The notes under the pieces are model-generated. The model was not told the DNA's origin, did no database searches, and saw only the letters and a list, made by a program, of their open reading frames with translations. 61,774 bases of DNA, taken from positions 1 to 61,774 of the forward strand of contig JAZQMC010000021.1 in the NCBI GenBank assembly GCA_045543095.1. Reading direction: 5' to 3'. This DNA is from Fimenecus sp045543095 (GTDB taxonomy: Bacteria > Bacillota > Clostridia > Oscillospirales > Acutalibacteraceae). The translations under genes and the position numbers were made by a program. Of the stretch, positions 18,371 through 24,807 are shown in pieces; the stretch's first letter is position 1; every line of letters begins with the position of its first letter.

Positions 18371-18440
18371 TAAATATTTTGTATCAAGTAGGGGACAAAA
18401 ATAACAAAAAATATGATACAAAATGCGGGAAATATCATTT
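18371..18440. repeat. Left direct repeat of the prophage (attL-like)
   Basis: 70 bp matching 26439-26507 with a few substitutions and one 1-bp indel, all in the middle third. Inside, ATTTTGTATCA (18376-18386) and TGATACAAAAT (18414-18424) form a perfect 11-bp inverted repeat around GGGGACAAAAATAAC. The 3' part extends into the end of a prophage gene. Confidence 0.8.
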
Positions 18441-18656
18441 GATGAATATAGATTTAATAAAATTAGTTATTCTCATTTCATCAGATACATTCATAGGACA
18501 ATCGTGAAACTTTTTACAGTTCCAATAATAACATTTATATTTTGTCTTATTGTATTTGTGTTTCCATTTACAATAAATCTTTTTAATAACTACATCATGA
18601 ATAAATGTAAAAATTATAAATGCTGGTAAAGGTCTAATTAAATCAAATAGTTCCAT
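18435..18656 (-). CDS. Prophage small membrane protein, unknown
   Basis: 73 residues with AAGGAG just upstream of ATG 18656. A hydrophobic segment (LPAFIIFTFIHDVVI, about residues 9-24) is followed by a basic region with several Cys and aromatic residues (KCYYWNCKKFHDCP), a possible metal-binding knuckle. Its last codons lie inside the left att-like repeat, so excision would keep or change its C-terminus depending on the crossover point. No family recognised. Confidence 0.6.
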   Translation of the reverse strand: MELFDLIRPLPAFIIFTFIHDVVIKKIYCKWKHKYNKTKYKCYYWNCKKFHDCPMNVSDEMRITNFIKSIFIK

Positions 18657-18664
18657 ATTACTCC

Positions 18665-18853
18665 TTATAAATCTACATCGAAACTAAAACAACAACTATC
18701 TGTTTGCAAAGCCTTTGAAAACAATTCTTCATAATCTGCAATAAATTTTTGAATAAGGTCTTCAGAACCATCCAAACATTTACCTGCTGTAGCAGATACT
18801 GAACATCCAGTATTCTTAAGTTTTAATTCTAAAATCAAATTATCATTACCCAT
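18665..18853 (-). CDS. Prophage small acidic protein, unknown
   Basis: 62 residues, starting seven bases after a near-consensus AAGGAGG, so almost certainly translated. It contains three Cys (NTGCSVSATAGKC and DSCCF) and an acidic helical middle; there is no membrane segment. A perfect palindrome with a copy in front of host xer lies directly upstream of its ribosome binding site, making it the best candidate here for independently regulated expression. Not recognised. Confidence 0.6.
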   Translation of the reverse strand: MGNDNLILELKLKNTGCSVSATAGKCLDGSEDLIQKFIADYEELFSKALQTDSCCFSFDVDL

Positions 18854-18866
18854 AAAAATCCTCCTT

Positions 18867-18887
18867 AATGTGAAACAGTTTCACATT
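18867..18887. promoter_or_regulatory. Operator-like palindrome shared with the xer leader
   Basis: GTGAAAC-A-GTTTCAC, extended to 10-bp arms, positioned immediately before the Shine-Dalgarno of the 62-residue gene. The same 15-bp core occurs at 26951-26965 before xer. Confidence 0.65.
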
Positions 18888-19006
18888 CAACGTTTTCCTT
18901 TACACCATTGATAAAACCTTACTGGTGTAATTCCTTTAATTTTACATACACGCTCATAATACTCATATAAACGTGCTTCTTTTAAAAACATTTCGCATGA
19001 TTTCAT
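18887..19006 (-). CDS. Prophage micro-ORF, 39 residues
   Basis: Starts at ATG 19006, which overlaps the stop of the 74-residue gene as ATGA, so it can be translated by re-initiation. The product is basic, with CKIKGITPVRFYQWCKGKR at the end, resembling a single DNA-binding helix pair at most. Ends exactly at the edge of the palindrome 18867-18887. No function can be assigned. Confidence 0.45.
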   Translation of the reverse strand: MKSCEMFLKEARLYEYYERVCKIKGITPVRFYQWCKGKR

Positions 19007-19227
19007 TTTTTACCATACCCTTCATATAAAATCTTCTCTAAATCGCTTGAAAACTCTTTAAAAGCTTCGTAACGTATTCTCGCCTTATACAGCCTCAAAA
19101 TGTCTTCAGGACGAGTATTGGAGCTTCTTATGACGGAGTTCTGAATAGTTGTCATATCTCTATATATGTAACTGTCTACGTAACACAGATACCGTAACAC
19201 GAGTTCAATCTTTTCTTTATCCGTCAT
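19003..19227 (-). CDS. Prophage small helical protein, unknown
   Basis: 74 residues, overlapping the 3' end of the rep gene. Mostly charged and probably alpha-helical (EKIELVLRYLCYV ... EDILRLYKARIRYEAFKEFSSDLEKIL), with no membrane segment. The DNA encoding it contains two copies of CGTAACAC 14 bp apart (19179-19201), resembling the half-site of the 65-bp repeats. Position after rep suggests a replication or copy-control accessory, but that is inference. Confidence 0.55.
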   Translation of the reverse strand: MTDKEKIELVLRYLCYVDSYIYRDMTTIQNSVIRSSNTRPEDILRLYKARIRYEAFKEFSSDLEKILYEGYGKK

Positions 19228-19531
19228 ATTTCTTAATCAACTCCTTTTGGTCTTGCCTTAAGAAAATATCATTTGATGTGAATTTCTTATACAACTGTTC
19301 TGCAGTTAAACGTTCGGCAAGTATTAAAGTTTTTAAGCTACTTCCTGCACTCTGAACACAGAACCGCTCTAGCTTGCTCAAATTGTATTCAGAACCAGGT
19401 TCATAAATAAACTTGACCCTTGCACAATTCTGACAAAAATCAATCCAGAATTTTGCTTCAGGAATACGCTGTGCATTTAACTTATCATTAGGACGTGTTA
19501 AAAAGCGAATATGTTCCCGAAGCTTACCCAA
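19217..19531 (-). CDS. C-terminal part of the frameshifted phage Rep protein
   Basis: About 104 codons in the -1 frame relative to the upstream rep frame. LREHIRFLTRPNDKLNAQ...FWIDFC is what normally follows the conserved core in Rep_trans initiators, so this is the tail of the same protein. The frames overlap at 19498-19531. The apparent TTG start is just where the frame opens after an A6 run (T6 on the coding strand) and lacks its own ribosome site. See the upstream part for the shift position. Confidence 0.7.
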   Translation of the reverse strand: MGKLREHIRFLTRPNDKLNAQRIPEAKFWIDFCQNCARVKFIYEPGSEYNLSKLERFCVQSAGSSLKTLILAERLTAEQLYKKFTSNDIFLRQDQKELIKKYDG

Positions 19532-20151
19532 AAAACCGCACCAATATCCTCAAGTAAAGCAAGTGCATCCACACAAGCAGTTGCAACTTTATCTCTGAAC
19601 TGAAACTCTGCACGGTACCAAGGTTTACCTTCAAGGTCATTTTTTTCGGTGTATCCCCTCTCAAGCTTCTTGTTATAAATTCTTAAACGTGTATCTGATT
19701 GAGGACTACCAACATACATTATTTCTTCAGAACCGGTCACGAAAGTTATGTATGTTGCACGCGTTGAATATTTACCTGCATTATAATACCTCTGCAGTCT
19801 CTGAAGATTTAAGCTTTCGGTATAATCATCGCAAGCTATATCTATACGAGCCATATGAAACATATCTTTGTTATCAGAGAGAAGCTGTAAAAGTTCTTGC
19901 CAACCAGACAAGCTAGTCAAATCTTCCCATGTTCTGCAACCTTTACCGGACATGTGCACATAACACTCAAATCCACGTTGACCATTATATGCAATTCTTA
20001 TGCCGTTATAATACATTGCATTAGGATAACCATTAAAACCTACACCATCTTCCCAAACTTCAATTTTATCGGTTAAACCTAAAATTTCGATAACATCAAA
20101 CTTTTTCAAAGAAACAGCTCTAAAGCTTAGAGTATCAACAAGAAAAACCAT
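19498..20151 (-). CDS. Phage replication initiation protein (Rep_trans family), N-terminal part, frameshifted
   Basis: Rolling-circle initiator of the pfam02486 type, which nicks the double-strand origin. The core shows FLVDTLSFR at the start, YNGQRGFECYVHMSGKGCR, the conserved MARIDIACDDY, and ITFVTGSEEIMYVGSPQSDTRLRIYNKKLE, closely following plasmid and filamentous phage initiators. ATG 20151 follows a GAGAG site. The frame stops at 19498, but the adjoining -1 frame continues the family sequence. The shift maps to T6 in GGTTTTTTGGG (complement of 19530-19535). It may be a true mutation, an assembly error or slippage; the tandem codons do not match a canonical heptamer. Confidence 0.82.
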   Translation of the reverse strand: MVFLVDTLSFRAVSLKKFDVIEILGLTDKIEVWEDGVGFNGYPNAMYYNGIRIAYNGQRGFECYVHMSGKGCRTWEDLTSLSGWQELLQLLSDNKDMFHMARIDIACDDYTESLNLQRLQRYYNAGKYSTRATYITFVTGSEEIMYVGSPQSDTRLRIYNKKLERGYTEKNDLEGKPWYRAEFQFRDKVATACVDALALLEDIGAVFWVSFGNIFAF

Positions 20152-20177
20152 TTTTAACAACTCTCTTTCTGTGGTTT

Positions 20178-20204
20178 GAACCCCGGTGCTACTGCTCGGG
20201 GTTC
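20178..20204. repeat. GC-rich hairpin near the rep start, candidate nick-site hairpin
   Basis: Perfect 8-bp stem GAACCCCG/CGGGGTTC with an 11-base loop, 26 bp upstream of rep, in strongly AT-rich surroundings. Suits a rolling-circle double-strand origin, though it could also act as a terminator. Confidence 0.5.
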
Positions 20205-20710
20205 ACGGCGGGCAAAACCCACCTGCTTTTCATGAAATATGTAAATTTTATATATACCGTATCGGTGCACACTGCAGGCAGTCAAAGGCCGTTATGGGCT
20301 TCGAGGTCTGCCAGGTTTTTGATGTTGAAAATCAAAGATTTACAACATCTGAATGTTCAAATTATTCAAAACTGCGGGCAGTTTTAAACAATTTAAACAT
20401 TGCTACATTATTGAAACTATTGAAAACTCTCAAAGTATCATAAACAACCAAATAAAAGCAGAACATACAAATTACATCTTTTTAATTTAAAAGGAGTTTA
20501 CAACAGTTCCAACAATGCTACTACGTCTTTAGTGCTTCGCACATAATAAAAAAAATTTAATATTATTTGTGTATTTTGAGGTTATAAGAGGATATTAAAC
20601 CAATTAATGGTTAAGGATAACCTTGAGCGGAACAGCCTTTGTCCGCCTGCAGTGCACACCAATACTTATGTAATAAAATTGAAAAAAGCCGCCTACACAA
20701 TATTTGAGTA

Positions 20711-20775
20711 TGTAACACATTTTTTAGAATCAGAAAACTCTGATGAACTTGCTGCAGTGTGATTTTTGTGTTACA
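20711..20775. repeat. 65-bp unit bounded by TGTAACACA/TGTGTTACA, copy 1
   Basis: Ends are a perfect 9-bp inverted repeat. The whole unit matches the reverse complement of 25999-26063 at 56 of 65 positions by my alignment, the best-conserved part being AAACTCTGATGA and CTTGCTGCAGT. Lies just beyond the 3' end of the pVI-like gene. Confidence 0.75.
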
Positions 20776-20797
20776 AATGCATCATATATAAATAATA

Positions 20798-21085
20798 CTA
20801 ACTAATATTAAGCAACGGAATTTTTCTGATTATCCACATAATAAGCGGATATAACTTTTCAGTTAAAAATAACAAAGCAAATGCTTCCAATCCAAATTCA
20901 AGAGCCTCCGGAGGAATGAAGAACGTTATAAAATTACGTGCATATTGTAATAATTCAAGATAATCATACAAACGCGACATAACTTCATCAGATAATGCAG
21001 GTATTTCCAATGCTCCTAACGGTCCACTCTCAAATAAAGCTAAAAAAGCAATCTGAAATGCTTTTAAAATCATTTCTATTATCAT
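20798..21085 (-). CDS. pVI-like hydrophobic minor virion protein
   Basis: 95 residues with two or three hydrophobic segments (about 5-25, 52-68 and 72-92) and a short basic end. The start codon overlaps the stop of the pIII-like gene as ATGA, so the two are translationally coupled. Size, hydrophobicity and position directly after the attachment protein match M13 pVI and the DUF2523-type proteins of other inoviruses, which cap the virion end with pIII. No sequence motif confirms this; the assignment is by architecture and synteny. Confidence 0.6.
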   Translation of the reverse strand: MIIEMILKAFQIAFLALFESGPLGALEIPALSDEVMSRLYDYLELLQYARNFITFFIPPEALEFGLEAFALLFLTEKLYPLIMWIIRKIPLLNIS

Positions 21086-22389
21086 AAATAACCCCTCACA
21101 ACTTCTTTTGTAGCAAGACTTGAAGTACCGGAAATAATAACATCCTCAACAACTAATGCATATTTAAAAATACAAAATATGATAATTGCCCAAACACAAG
21201 TTTGATAAATAGAATACAGTTCAGCTCCAAAACTTCCAGAACCAAGCCACTGCTTCATATTTACAGTTTGTTTTTCAATAATCACATATGTTTTACCTGC
21301 AATAGGTAAAGACACTTCAGGAAACACAAATTCATAATCATAATCCATTAAACTATCAATATACTCTAATGTATCAGTCAAAAACAAAGTTACTTGAGCA
21401 AATATACCGAAATGTTCTTCATATTTATCACGAATTACTTGAATATATTCATCCATAAATTCTTCAGAAGGTACAAATGCCCATTGAAGAATATCACGAA
21501 TACCGTCGATTATAAATTCACCAAGTGCATTAATAGCTTCATTAAATTTATCACCTAATTCAACGAACCACGTTCCAACGTCGTCAAAAGCACCTTTGAT
21601 ATTATTCCATTGTTCTGTAAAAAAAGAACCAATACCTTCTTTTAGTTCTGCAAGCTTCTGATTTATCTTCTCGGGTATTGCTTTAACGTTGCTGATTGTT
21701 TCTTCAATCTTATTGATTATCTTCTGAAACCAACCTGAATCGTCATCTTTATCAACAAAGCCGATTTCGTTACTAATAAAGAAAAGTGAATTACCAGTTA
21801 AATCAGGTGTAACTTCTTTAACACGAAAAAATATAAAAGCTAACTTCACAGAATAACCAGAAGACATACCAGATGCATCAGGTTTAAAACTAAACTTTAC
21901 AGAAACAGGGTCATCAGTAGGTGGAGCATAATCATATAATTCGGAAACCTTTGCCAGTGAACCTTTAGAATCATAATAACGTAACTGAACCTTAAAAACA
22001 TTTACAGAACTTGGAACTAAATGACCATACTGAAAATCAAGTTCATATTCATGGTCTGAAACTAAATCTAAATCTTCAGTTAAAAAAACTATATGCCCAT
22101 CTGACCCAATCATTGCTTGATAAGGAACTCGAATACAGGTAAAGCCTTTATATTCAGGATAAGAATCATTTGAATTCCAAATACTTACATTGCATTTATC
22201 TGTTATATGAGTTTCAACATCACTGTCATTAGATGCATAATATACATCTAAATCCATATCAGATGCAATTATATCTTCTGTTCCGTCAGATGCGGCGTTC
22301 GCGTTTAATGGCAGCACGAATAAGAGAGCTAAACACAATAAAAAAGAGGAAAATCGCAAGAGTAATGTTTTCGCCGACTTTTGCTTCAT
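21082..22389 (-). CDS. pIII-like secreted, C-terminally anchored virion protein
   Basis: 435 residues from ATG 22389 (GGGGG eight bases upstream). A clear signal peptide (LLLRFSSFLLCLALLFVLPLNANAA) is followed by a beta-rich ectodomain (about 30-205, with FxxxLRYYDSKGSLAKVSEL), an amphipathic helical stretch around 215-290 (KIINKIEETISNVKAIPEKINQ) and a membrane segment near 395-415. This is the layout of filamentous phage attachment protein pIII: exported, displayed, membrane-held until assembly. The ectodomain matches no family I recognise, as expected for a host-specific adhesin. The 5' end overlaps the preceding gene by about 100 bp. Confidence 0.65.
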   Translation of the reverse strand: MKQKSAKTLLLRFSSFLLCLALLFVLPLNANAASDGTEDIIASDMDLDVYYASNDSDVETHITDKCNVSIWNSNDSYPEYKGFTCIRVPYQAMIGSDGHIVFLTEDLDLVSDHEYELDFQYGHLVPSSVNVFKVQLRYYDSKGSLAKVSELYDYAPPTDDPVSVKFSFKPDASGMSSGYSVKLAFIFFRVKEVTPDLTGNSLFFISNEIGFVDKDDDSGWFQKIINKIEETISNVKAIPEKINQKLAELKEGIGSFFTEQWNNIKGAFDDVGTWFVELGDKFNEAINALGEFIIDGIRDILQWAFVPSEEFMDEYIQVIRDKYEEHFGIFAQVTLFLTDTLEYIDSLMDYDYEFVFPEVSLPIAGKTYVIIEKQTVNMKQWLGSGSFGAELYSIYQTCVWAIIIFCIFKYALVVEDVIISGTSSLATKEVVRGYL

Positions 22390-22783
22390 ACGCATAACCC
22401 CCTTCTATTTCATATAGAATATCAGGCTGAACTGAAGATGTTGTAAATTCAGCATTAGTATAAATATGCTCATACACATCTATAGACAAAGTTCCAGAAT
22501 AATTTGATGTAACATATCTATTTGAATTTACACCAGAATTACTTGTTGAGTAATTAGGTGTTCTAATTGCATATCTGACAGAACCTGCAGGAACTGAATA
22601 TGTATACATATCATTTGCCGTTATTTCTTCAGAACTAAATACTACATACAAATCAACTATTGCAGGTGTCTGCCAACTACTATCAGTATTTGTATTTGTG
22701 TATGCAACGTAATAATTATATCCCTGTTTTCTCATTACCGGGATAAGTGACGATAACACATCTTTTTGTACTGTAGAAAACAT
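22286..22783 (-). CDS. Phage single-pass protein with an extracellular-type domain
   Basis: 165 residues. The N-terminal ~135 residues are rich in Ser, Thr, Asn and Tyr (SSWQTPAIVDLYVVFSSEEITANDMYTYSVPAG) like a beta-structured surface domain. A C-terminal membrane helix (ITLAIFLFFIVFSSLI) and a basic cap (RAAIKRERRI) follow. There is no signal peptide, so the topology is tail-anchored unless exported otherwise. GGGGAG lies six bases before ATG 22783. The C-terminal third is encoded in DNA that also encodes the signal peptide of the pIII-like protein. Possibly a second minor coat protein. Confidence 0.6.
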   Translation of the reverse strand: MFSTVQKDVLSSLIPVMRKQGYNYYVAYTNTNTDSSWQTPAIVDLYVVFSSEEITANDMYTYSVPAGSVRYAIRTPNYSTSNSGVNSNRYVTSNYSGTLSIDVYEHIYTNAEFTTSSVQPDILYEIEGGYAYEAKVGENITLAIFLFFIVFSSLIRAAIKRERRI

Positions 22784-22797
22784 ATTTTACTCCCCTC

Positions 22798-22840
22798 ACC
22801 TTTTTTTCGGTGCAGCTACGCAAGCACTCGAAAAAAAGGT
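22798..22840. repeat. Large inverted repeat with T/A-tract arms inside the phage late operon
   Basis: Arms ACCTTTTTTTCG (22798-22809) and CGAAAAAAAGGT (22829-22840) are perfect complements, with further GTGC/GCAC pairing inside. It lies between the 45-residue gene and the 165-residue gene. On the coding strand it could act as an internal terminator or attenuator that separates morphogenesis genes from the tip-protein genes. Confidence 0.65.
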
Positions 22841-22852
22841 AACAAAAAAAGA

Positions 22853-22990
22853 TTAAAAAAGTGTGAGTTCACCTTTAGAGAATGCATTTTTAAGTATACG
22901 TGCACCGATTTCAACCAATAGCATACATGCTACTATTGGCATAGCTTCTTGATAAACACCAACTAAAAAAATTAAAACCGGATTTGTCAT
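22853..22990 (-). CDS. Small coat-like phage protein, 45 residues
   Basis: Starts at ATG 22990, overlapping the stop of the Zot-like gene as ATGA. The product has one membrane helix (PVLIFLVGVYQEAMPIVACMLL region) and ends GARILKNAFSKGELTLF. That resembles the end of the coat protein, GARKVVRVVVNAFAKGKLSI: the GAR, NAF, KG and L residues line up. Unlike the coat it lacks a signal peptide, as M13 minor coats pVII and pIX also do. A minor coat or coat paralogue is the best guess. Confidence 0.6.
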   Translation of the reverse strand: MTNPVLIFLVGVYQEAMPIVACMLLVEIGARILKNAFSKGELTLF

Positions 22991-23823
22991 GATTGAAGTG
23001 AACTCCTTTCTAATACTAATACTTGATTATCTCGTGGCTTTTCTTTCCACTCGTTCTTGTATCGTTTCATTTTTTGATATGTATCATACTCGTTATACAT
23101 TTCGGGAGTATGAGCAAAATAAATATTTTTAATTACAGCACAAACAAGCTTACCGTTTTCTTCATGGCTTTCCTGATTATCAATAAGTTGATTACGTTGT
23201 ACACAACCAAAATAACACCTGCAGTTCACAACGAAGTGACATTGTTGTCTTAAAGCTATATGCATTCTCATATACTTTTGACTTGTTGCAAGAATCAACT
23301 TGCGTTGTTTTCTCTGCTGGCTTAACTCAATAAAATAGTTCATATCAATATTCTTACTTTCCATTGAATTAAGCTCAAGATGTATTTCATCAATAAGATA
23401 GATAACACCAAGCTTACCATTCTGAACATAAATAAGGCTATCTAAACCTTCATATTCAACTACAACATCAGAGTGCTGACCAGAAAAAATTGTTTCAGGT
23501 GTAATCTCTTGACCGTCAATATCTGATAAGAGAACAAGTTCATCACTATTCTCTTTTTTATATAAGTGTGCGTTAAACGGATAATTAGTAAGTCTTACAT
23601 TTGTACAGATAATTGAATACGGATATTTTTCATGAACATTAAGCGTAGTCTGAACAGCACTTAATGTCTTACCTTCACCTTGTGCACCACAGAAACAAAT
23701 AATACCTTCAGGACGAAAATAATGAGGGTTGTCCCGGTAAAAATCACGCTTATACTGCAACGTTCTTAAAATATCCTTCGGCATAAATCCTTCAGGCTTT
23801 AATGTCTGTTTATCAACATACAT
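22987..23823 (-). CDS. Zot/pI-like morphogenesis ATPase
   Basis: 278 residues. Walker A is GAQGEGKTLSAVQT (near residue 48) and Walker B is VIYLIDEIHLELNS, followed by a sensor-like KLILATSQ; this is the pfam05707 pattern of filamentous phage assembly proteins, which drive virion extrusion. The usual C-terminal membrane helix is missing: the chain ends in a soluble, charged tail. A 52-residue membrane protein encoded just upstream, overlapping by 11 bp, may supply the anchor. I use ATG 23823, preceded by CAGGTG, rather than GTG 23832. Despite the family name, no toxin activity is implied. Confidence 0.85.
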   Translation of the reverse strand: MYVDKQTLKPEGFMPKDILRTLQYKRDFYRDNPHYFRPEGIICFCGAQGEGKTLSAVQTTLNVHEKYPYSIICTNVRLTNYPFNAHLYKKENSDELVLLSDIDGQEITPETIFSGQHSDVVVEYEGLDSLIYVQNGKLGVIYLIDEIHLELNSMESKNIDMNYFIELSQQRKQRKLILATSQKYMRMHIALRQQCHFVVNCRCYFGCVQRNQLIDNQESHEENGKLVCAVIKNIYFAHTPEMYNEYDTYQKMKRYKNEWKEKPRDNQVLVLERSSLQS

Positions 23824-23971
23824 CTTTTTCACCTGCCATAAGGTTGCCGTTTTTTTGCTCGAGTTCTTTAAGCTCGAGCTGTTTTATTTTTAAAATAATA
23901 TATAAAATCTTTAAAACCGGACGTGCAAAGATAAGCATTAACACGCCAATTACTAATAATAAGAAATTCAT
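23813..23971 (-). CDS. Small phage membrane protein preceding the Zot-like ATPase
   Basis: 52 residues from ATG 23971, with GAGGT upstream. One N-terminal hydrophobic helix (NFLLLVIGVLMLIFARPVLKILYIIL) is followed by a charged coil (KQLELKELEQKNG). Overlaps the ATPase start by 11 bp in another frame, so their synthesis is coupled. A separate membrane partner for the helix-less ATPase is an attractive but untested idea. Confidence 0.6.
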   Translation of the reverse strand: MNFLLLVIGVLMLIFARPVLKILYIILKIKQLELKELEQKNGNLMAGEKDVC

Positions 23972-23983
23972 AAAAGTACCTCA

Positions 23984-24017
23984 CATAAAATTAGGGCGGT
24001 ATATCTCTATACCGCCC
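23984..24017 (-). terminator. Hairpin after the major coat gene
   Basis: Perfect 10-bp stem GGGCGGTATA/TATACCGCCC with a 4-base loop 10 bp after the coat stop, followed on the coding strand by TAATTTTAT. In M13 a strong terminator follows gene VIII and sets high coat expression against low expression downstream; the same logic fits here. Confidence 0.7.
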
Positions 24018-24026
24018 ACGCTTTTT

Positions 24027-24371
24027 TTAGATAGAAAGTTTACCTTTGGCGAAAGCGTTAACAACAACTCTAACAACCTTGCGAGCACCCCACCAACCGA
24101 GGAAGAGCACAGTAGCTGCACCCATGCAGGCGGACAAAATCGCAATGATGTTTGTAATGTTAAGCACTGATGTCATACTGCCAACAATAGTTTCTGCAGC
24201 AGTGACTGCTTCCGTGATAGCTGCCTGGTCAACTTCAGCTGCAAAAGAATTGACAACTGAAAGAGCCATTGTAGCAACGGCTGTACCTACAACCATTACC
24301 TTTTTGCCAGCTTTATGCATTACTTTCTTACAAGCGTTTGCGGCACTTTTAAGAACATTAGCACATCTCAC
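24027..24371 (-). CDS. Major coat protein precursor, pVIII-like
   Basis: 114 residues from GTG 24371, ten bases after AAAGGAG. A long basic n-region and hydrophobic core end in SVVNSFA|AEVDQ, a textbook signal peptidase site near residue 44. The mature ~70 residues begin acidic (AEVDQAAITEAVTAAETIV), continue with a hydrophobic helix (LNITNIIAILSACMGAATVLFLGWW) and end basic (ARKVVRVVVNAFAKGKLSI). That order is exactly the M13 pVIII design: the acidic face outside, the basic end contacting DNA. The signal peptide is longer than in M13, as common in Gram-positive bacteria. There is no sequence identity claim; architecture and position carry the call. Confidence 0.78.
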   Translation of the reverse strand: MRCANVLKSAANACKKVMHKAGKKVMVVGTAVATMALSVVNSFAAEVDQAAITEAVTAAETIVGSMTSVLNITNIIAILSACMGAATVLFLGWWGARKVVRVVVNAFAKGKLSI

Positions 24372-24393
24372 GACGTTCCAACTCCTTTCTTAA

Positions 24394-24633
24394 TTATTCA
24401 TTTATGGCACGGAACGTAAGTCCGTAGTCATTAACATAAAGATGACATGGAATAGTTACTTCGTCACCAAATTTCAACTGACTACCGTCAACACCGGCAA
24501 TTTTAGTTGTATCTTCACCGTCAAAAACGTTTATCTGATGAACAAGCTGTGATGTAACATTTCCAGCTTCATCTTTTTTAAAATAATTACTTGTACCAAG
24601 GAATTTACCTTTAATAATTACACGTTTTGCCAT
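24394..24633 (-). CDS. Small beta-rich phage protein, candidate ssDNA-binding protein
   Basis: 79 residues from ATG 24633. Alternating strands (KRVIIKGKFLGTSNYF, QLVHQINVFDGEDTTKIAG, GDEVTIPCHLYVNDYGLTFRAI) suggest a small OB-like barrel, the fold of filamentous phage gene V proteins that coat ssDNA. It is encoded directly before the coat gene, where several inoviruses place this gene. No diagnostic motif is present, so function is inferred from size, strand pattern and position. Confidence 0.5.
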   Translation of the reverse strand: MAKRVIIKGKFLGTSNYFKKDEAGNVTSQLVHQINVFDGEDTTKIAGVDGSQLKFGDEVTIPCHLYVNDYGLTFRAINE

Positions 24634-24648
24634 TTTTTCTTACCTCAC

Positions 24649-24807
24649 TTATTTAATATTCTTTGGAGTTTTTGCAATTTCTTGTGCTAACTTTGTACCG
24701 AGAGCTTTGCCCACTTTTGAACACATAAATGTAGTAAACAAAGCACTAATTACAACACTGATAGACACTGAAATCACAACAACACTAACAATCAATCCTG
24801 TAGTCAT
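24649..24807 (-). CDS. Small phage membrane protein, 52 residues
   Basis: ATG 24807 overlaps the stop of the preceding gene as ATGA, with AGGTGAG upstream. One long hydrophobic helix (GLIVSVVVISVSISVVISALFTTFM) and a basic, helical tail (KVGKALGTKLAQEIAKTPKN). Comparable in size and layout to minor coat proteins pVII/pIX, which start virion assembly, but not identifiable by sequence. Confidence 0.55.
   Translation of the reverse strand: MTTGLIVSVVVISVSISVVISALFTTFMCSKVGKALGTKLAQEIAKTPKNIK

Larger units (their letters stand above)
20152..20797. other. Prophage intergenic region, candidate origin and packaging region
   Basis: About 645 bp without a convincing gene. It is rich in secondary structure: hairpin GAACCCCG/CGGGGTTC at 20178-20204 next to the rep start, a weaker hairpin at 20207-20223, GGTTA-AGGA-TAACC at 20609-20622, GCGGA/TCCGC at 20627-20646, and a 21-bp inverted repeat with arms 20259-20279 and 20645-20665 (18 of 21 matching). 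It ends with the 65-bp unit 20711-20775. Filamentous phages place both origins and the packaging hairpin in one such intergenic region. Confidence 0.55.

Noticed and set aside
18371..18440. A canonical 28-bp dif site in the att-like repeat
   Set aside because: The 11-bp inverted arms are separated by 26-27 bp instead of six, and the sequence does not resemble known XerCD sites; only a non-canonical Xer site remains possible.
19524..19540. Canonical programmed -1 frameshift heptamer in rep
   Set aside because: The zero-frame codons over the T6 run (GTT TTT TGG) do not allow tandem slippage with re-pairing; mutation, assembly error or single-site slippage is more likely.
20186..20443. 85-codon open frame on the plus strand in the phage intergenic region
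   Set aside because: No ribosome binding site at its start, composition unlike a protein, and it spans the hairpins and inverted-repeat arm that better explain this stretch.
22987..23823. Calling the Zot-like protein an enterotoxin
   Set aside because: The family name comes from the Vibrio protein. The conserved part here is the assembly ATPase and there is no toxin-like C-terminal region.
24046..24393. 115-codon plus-strand frame opposite the coat gene
   Set aside because: It is the antisense shadow of the coat gene, with repeated Ala/Thr/Val runs and no ribosome binding site.
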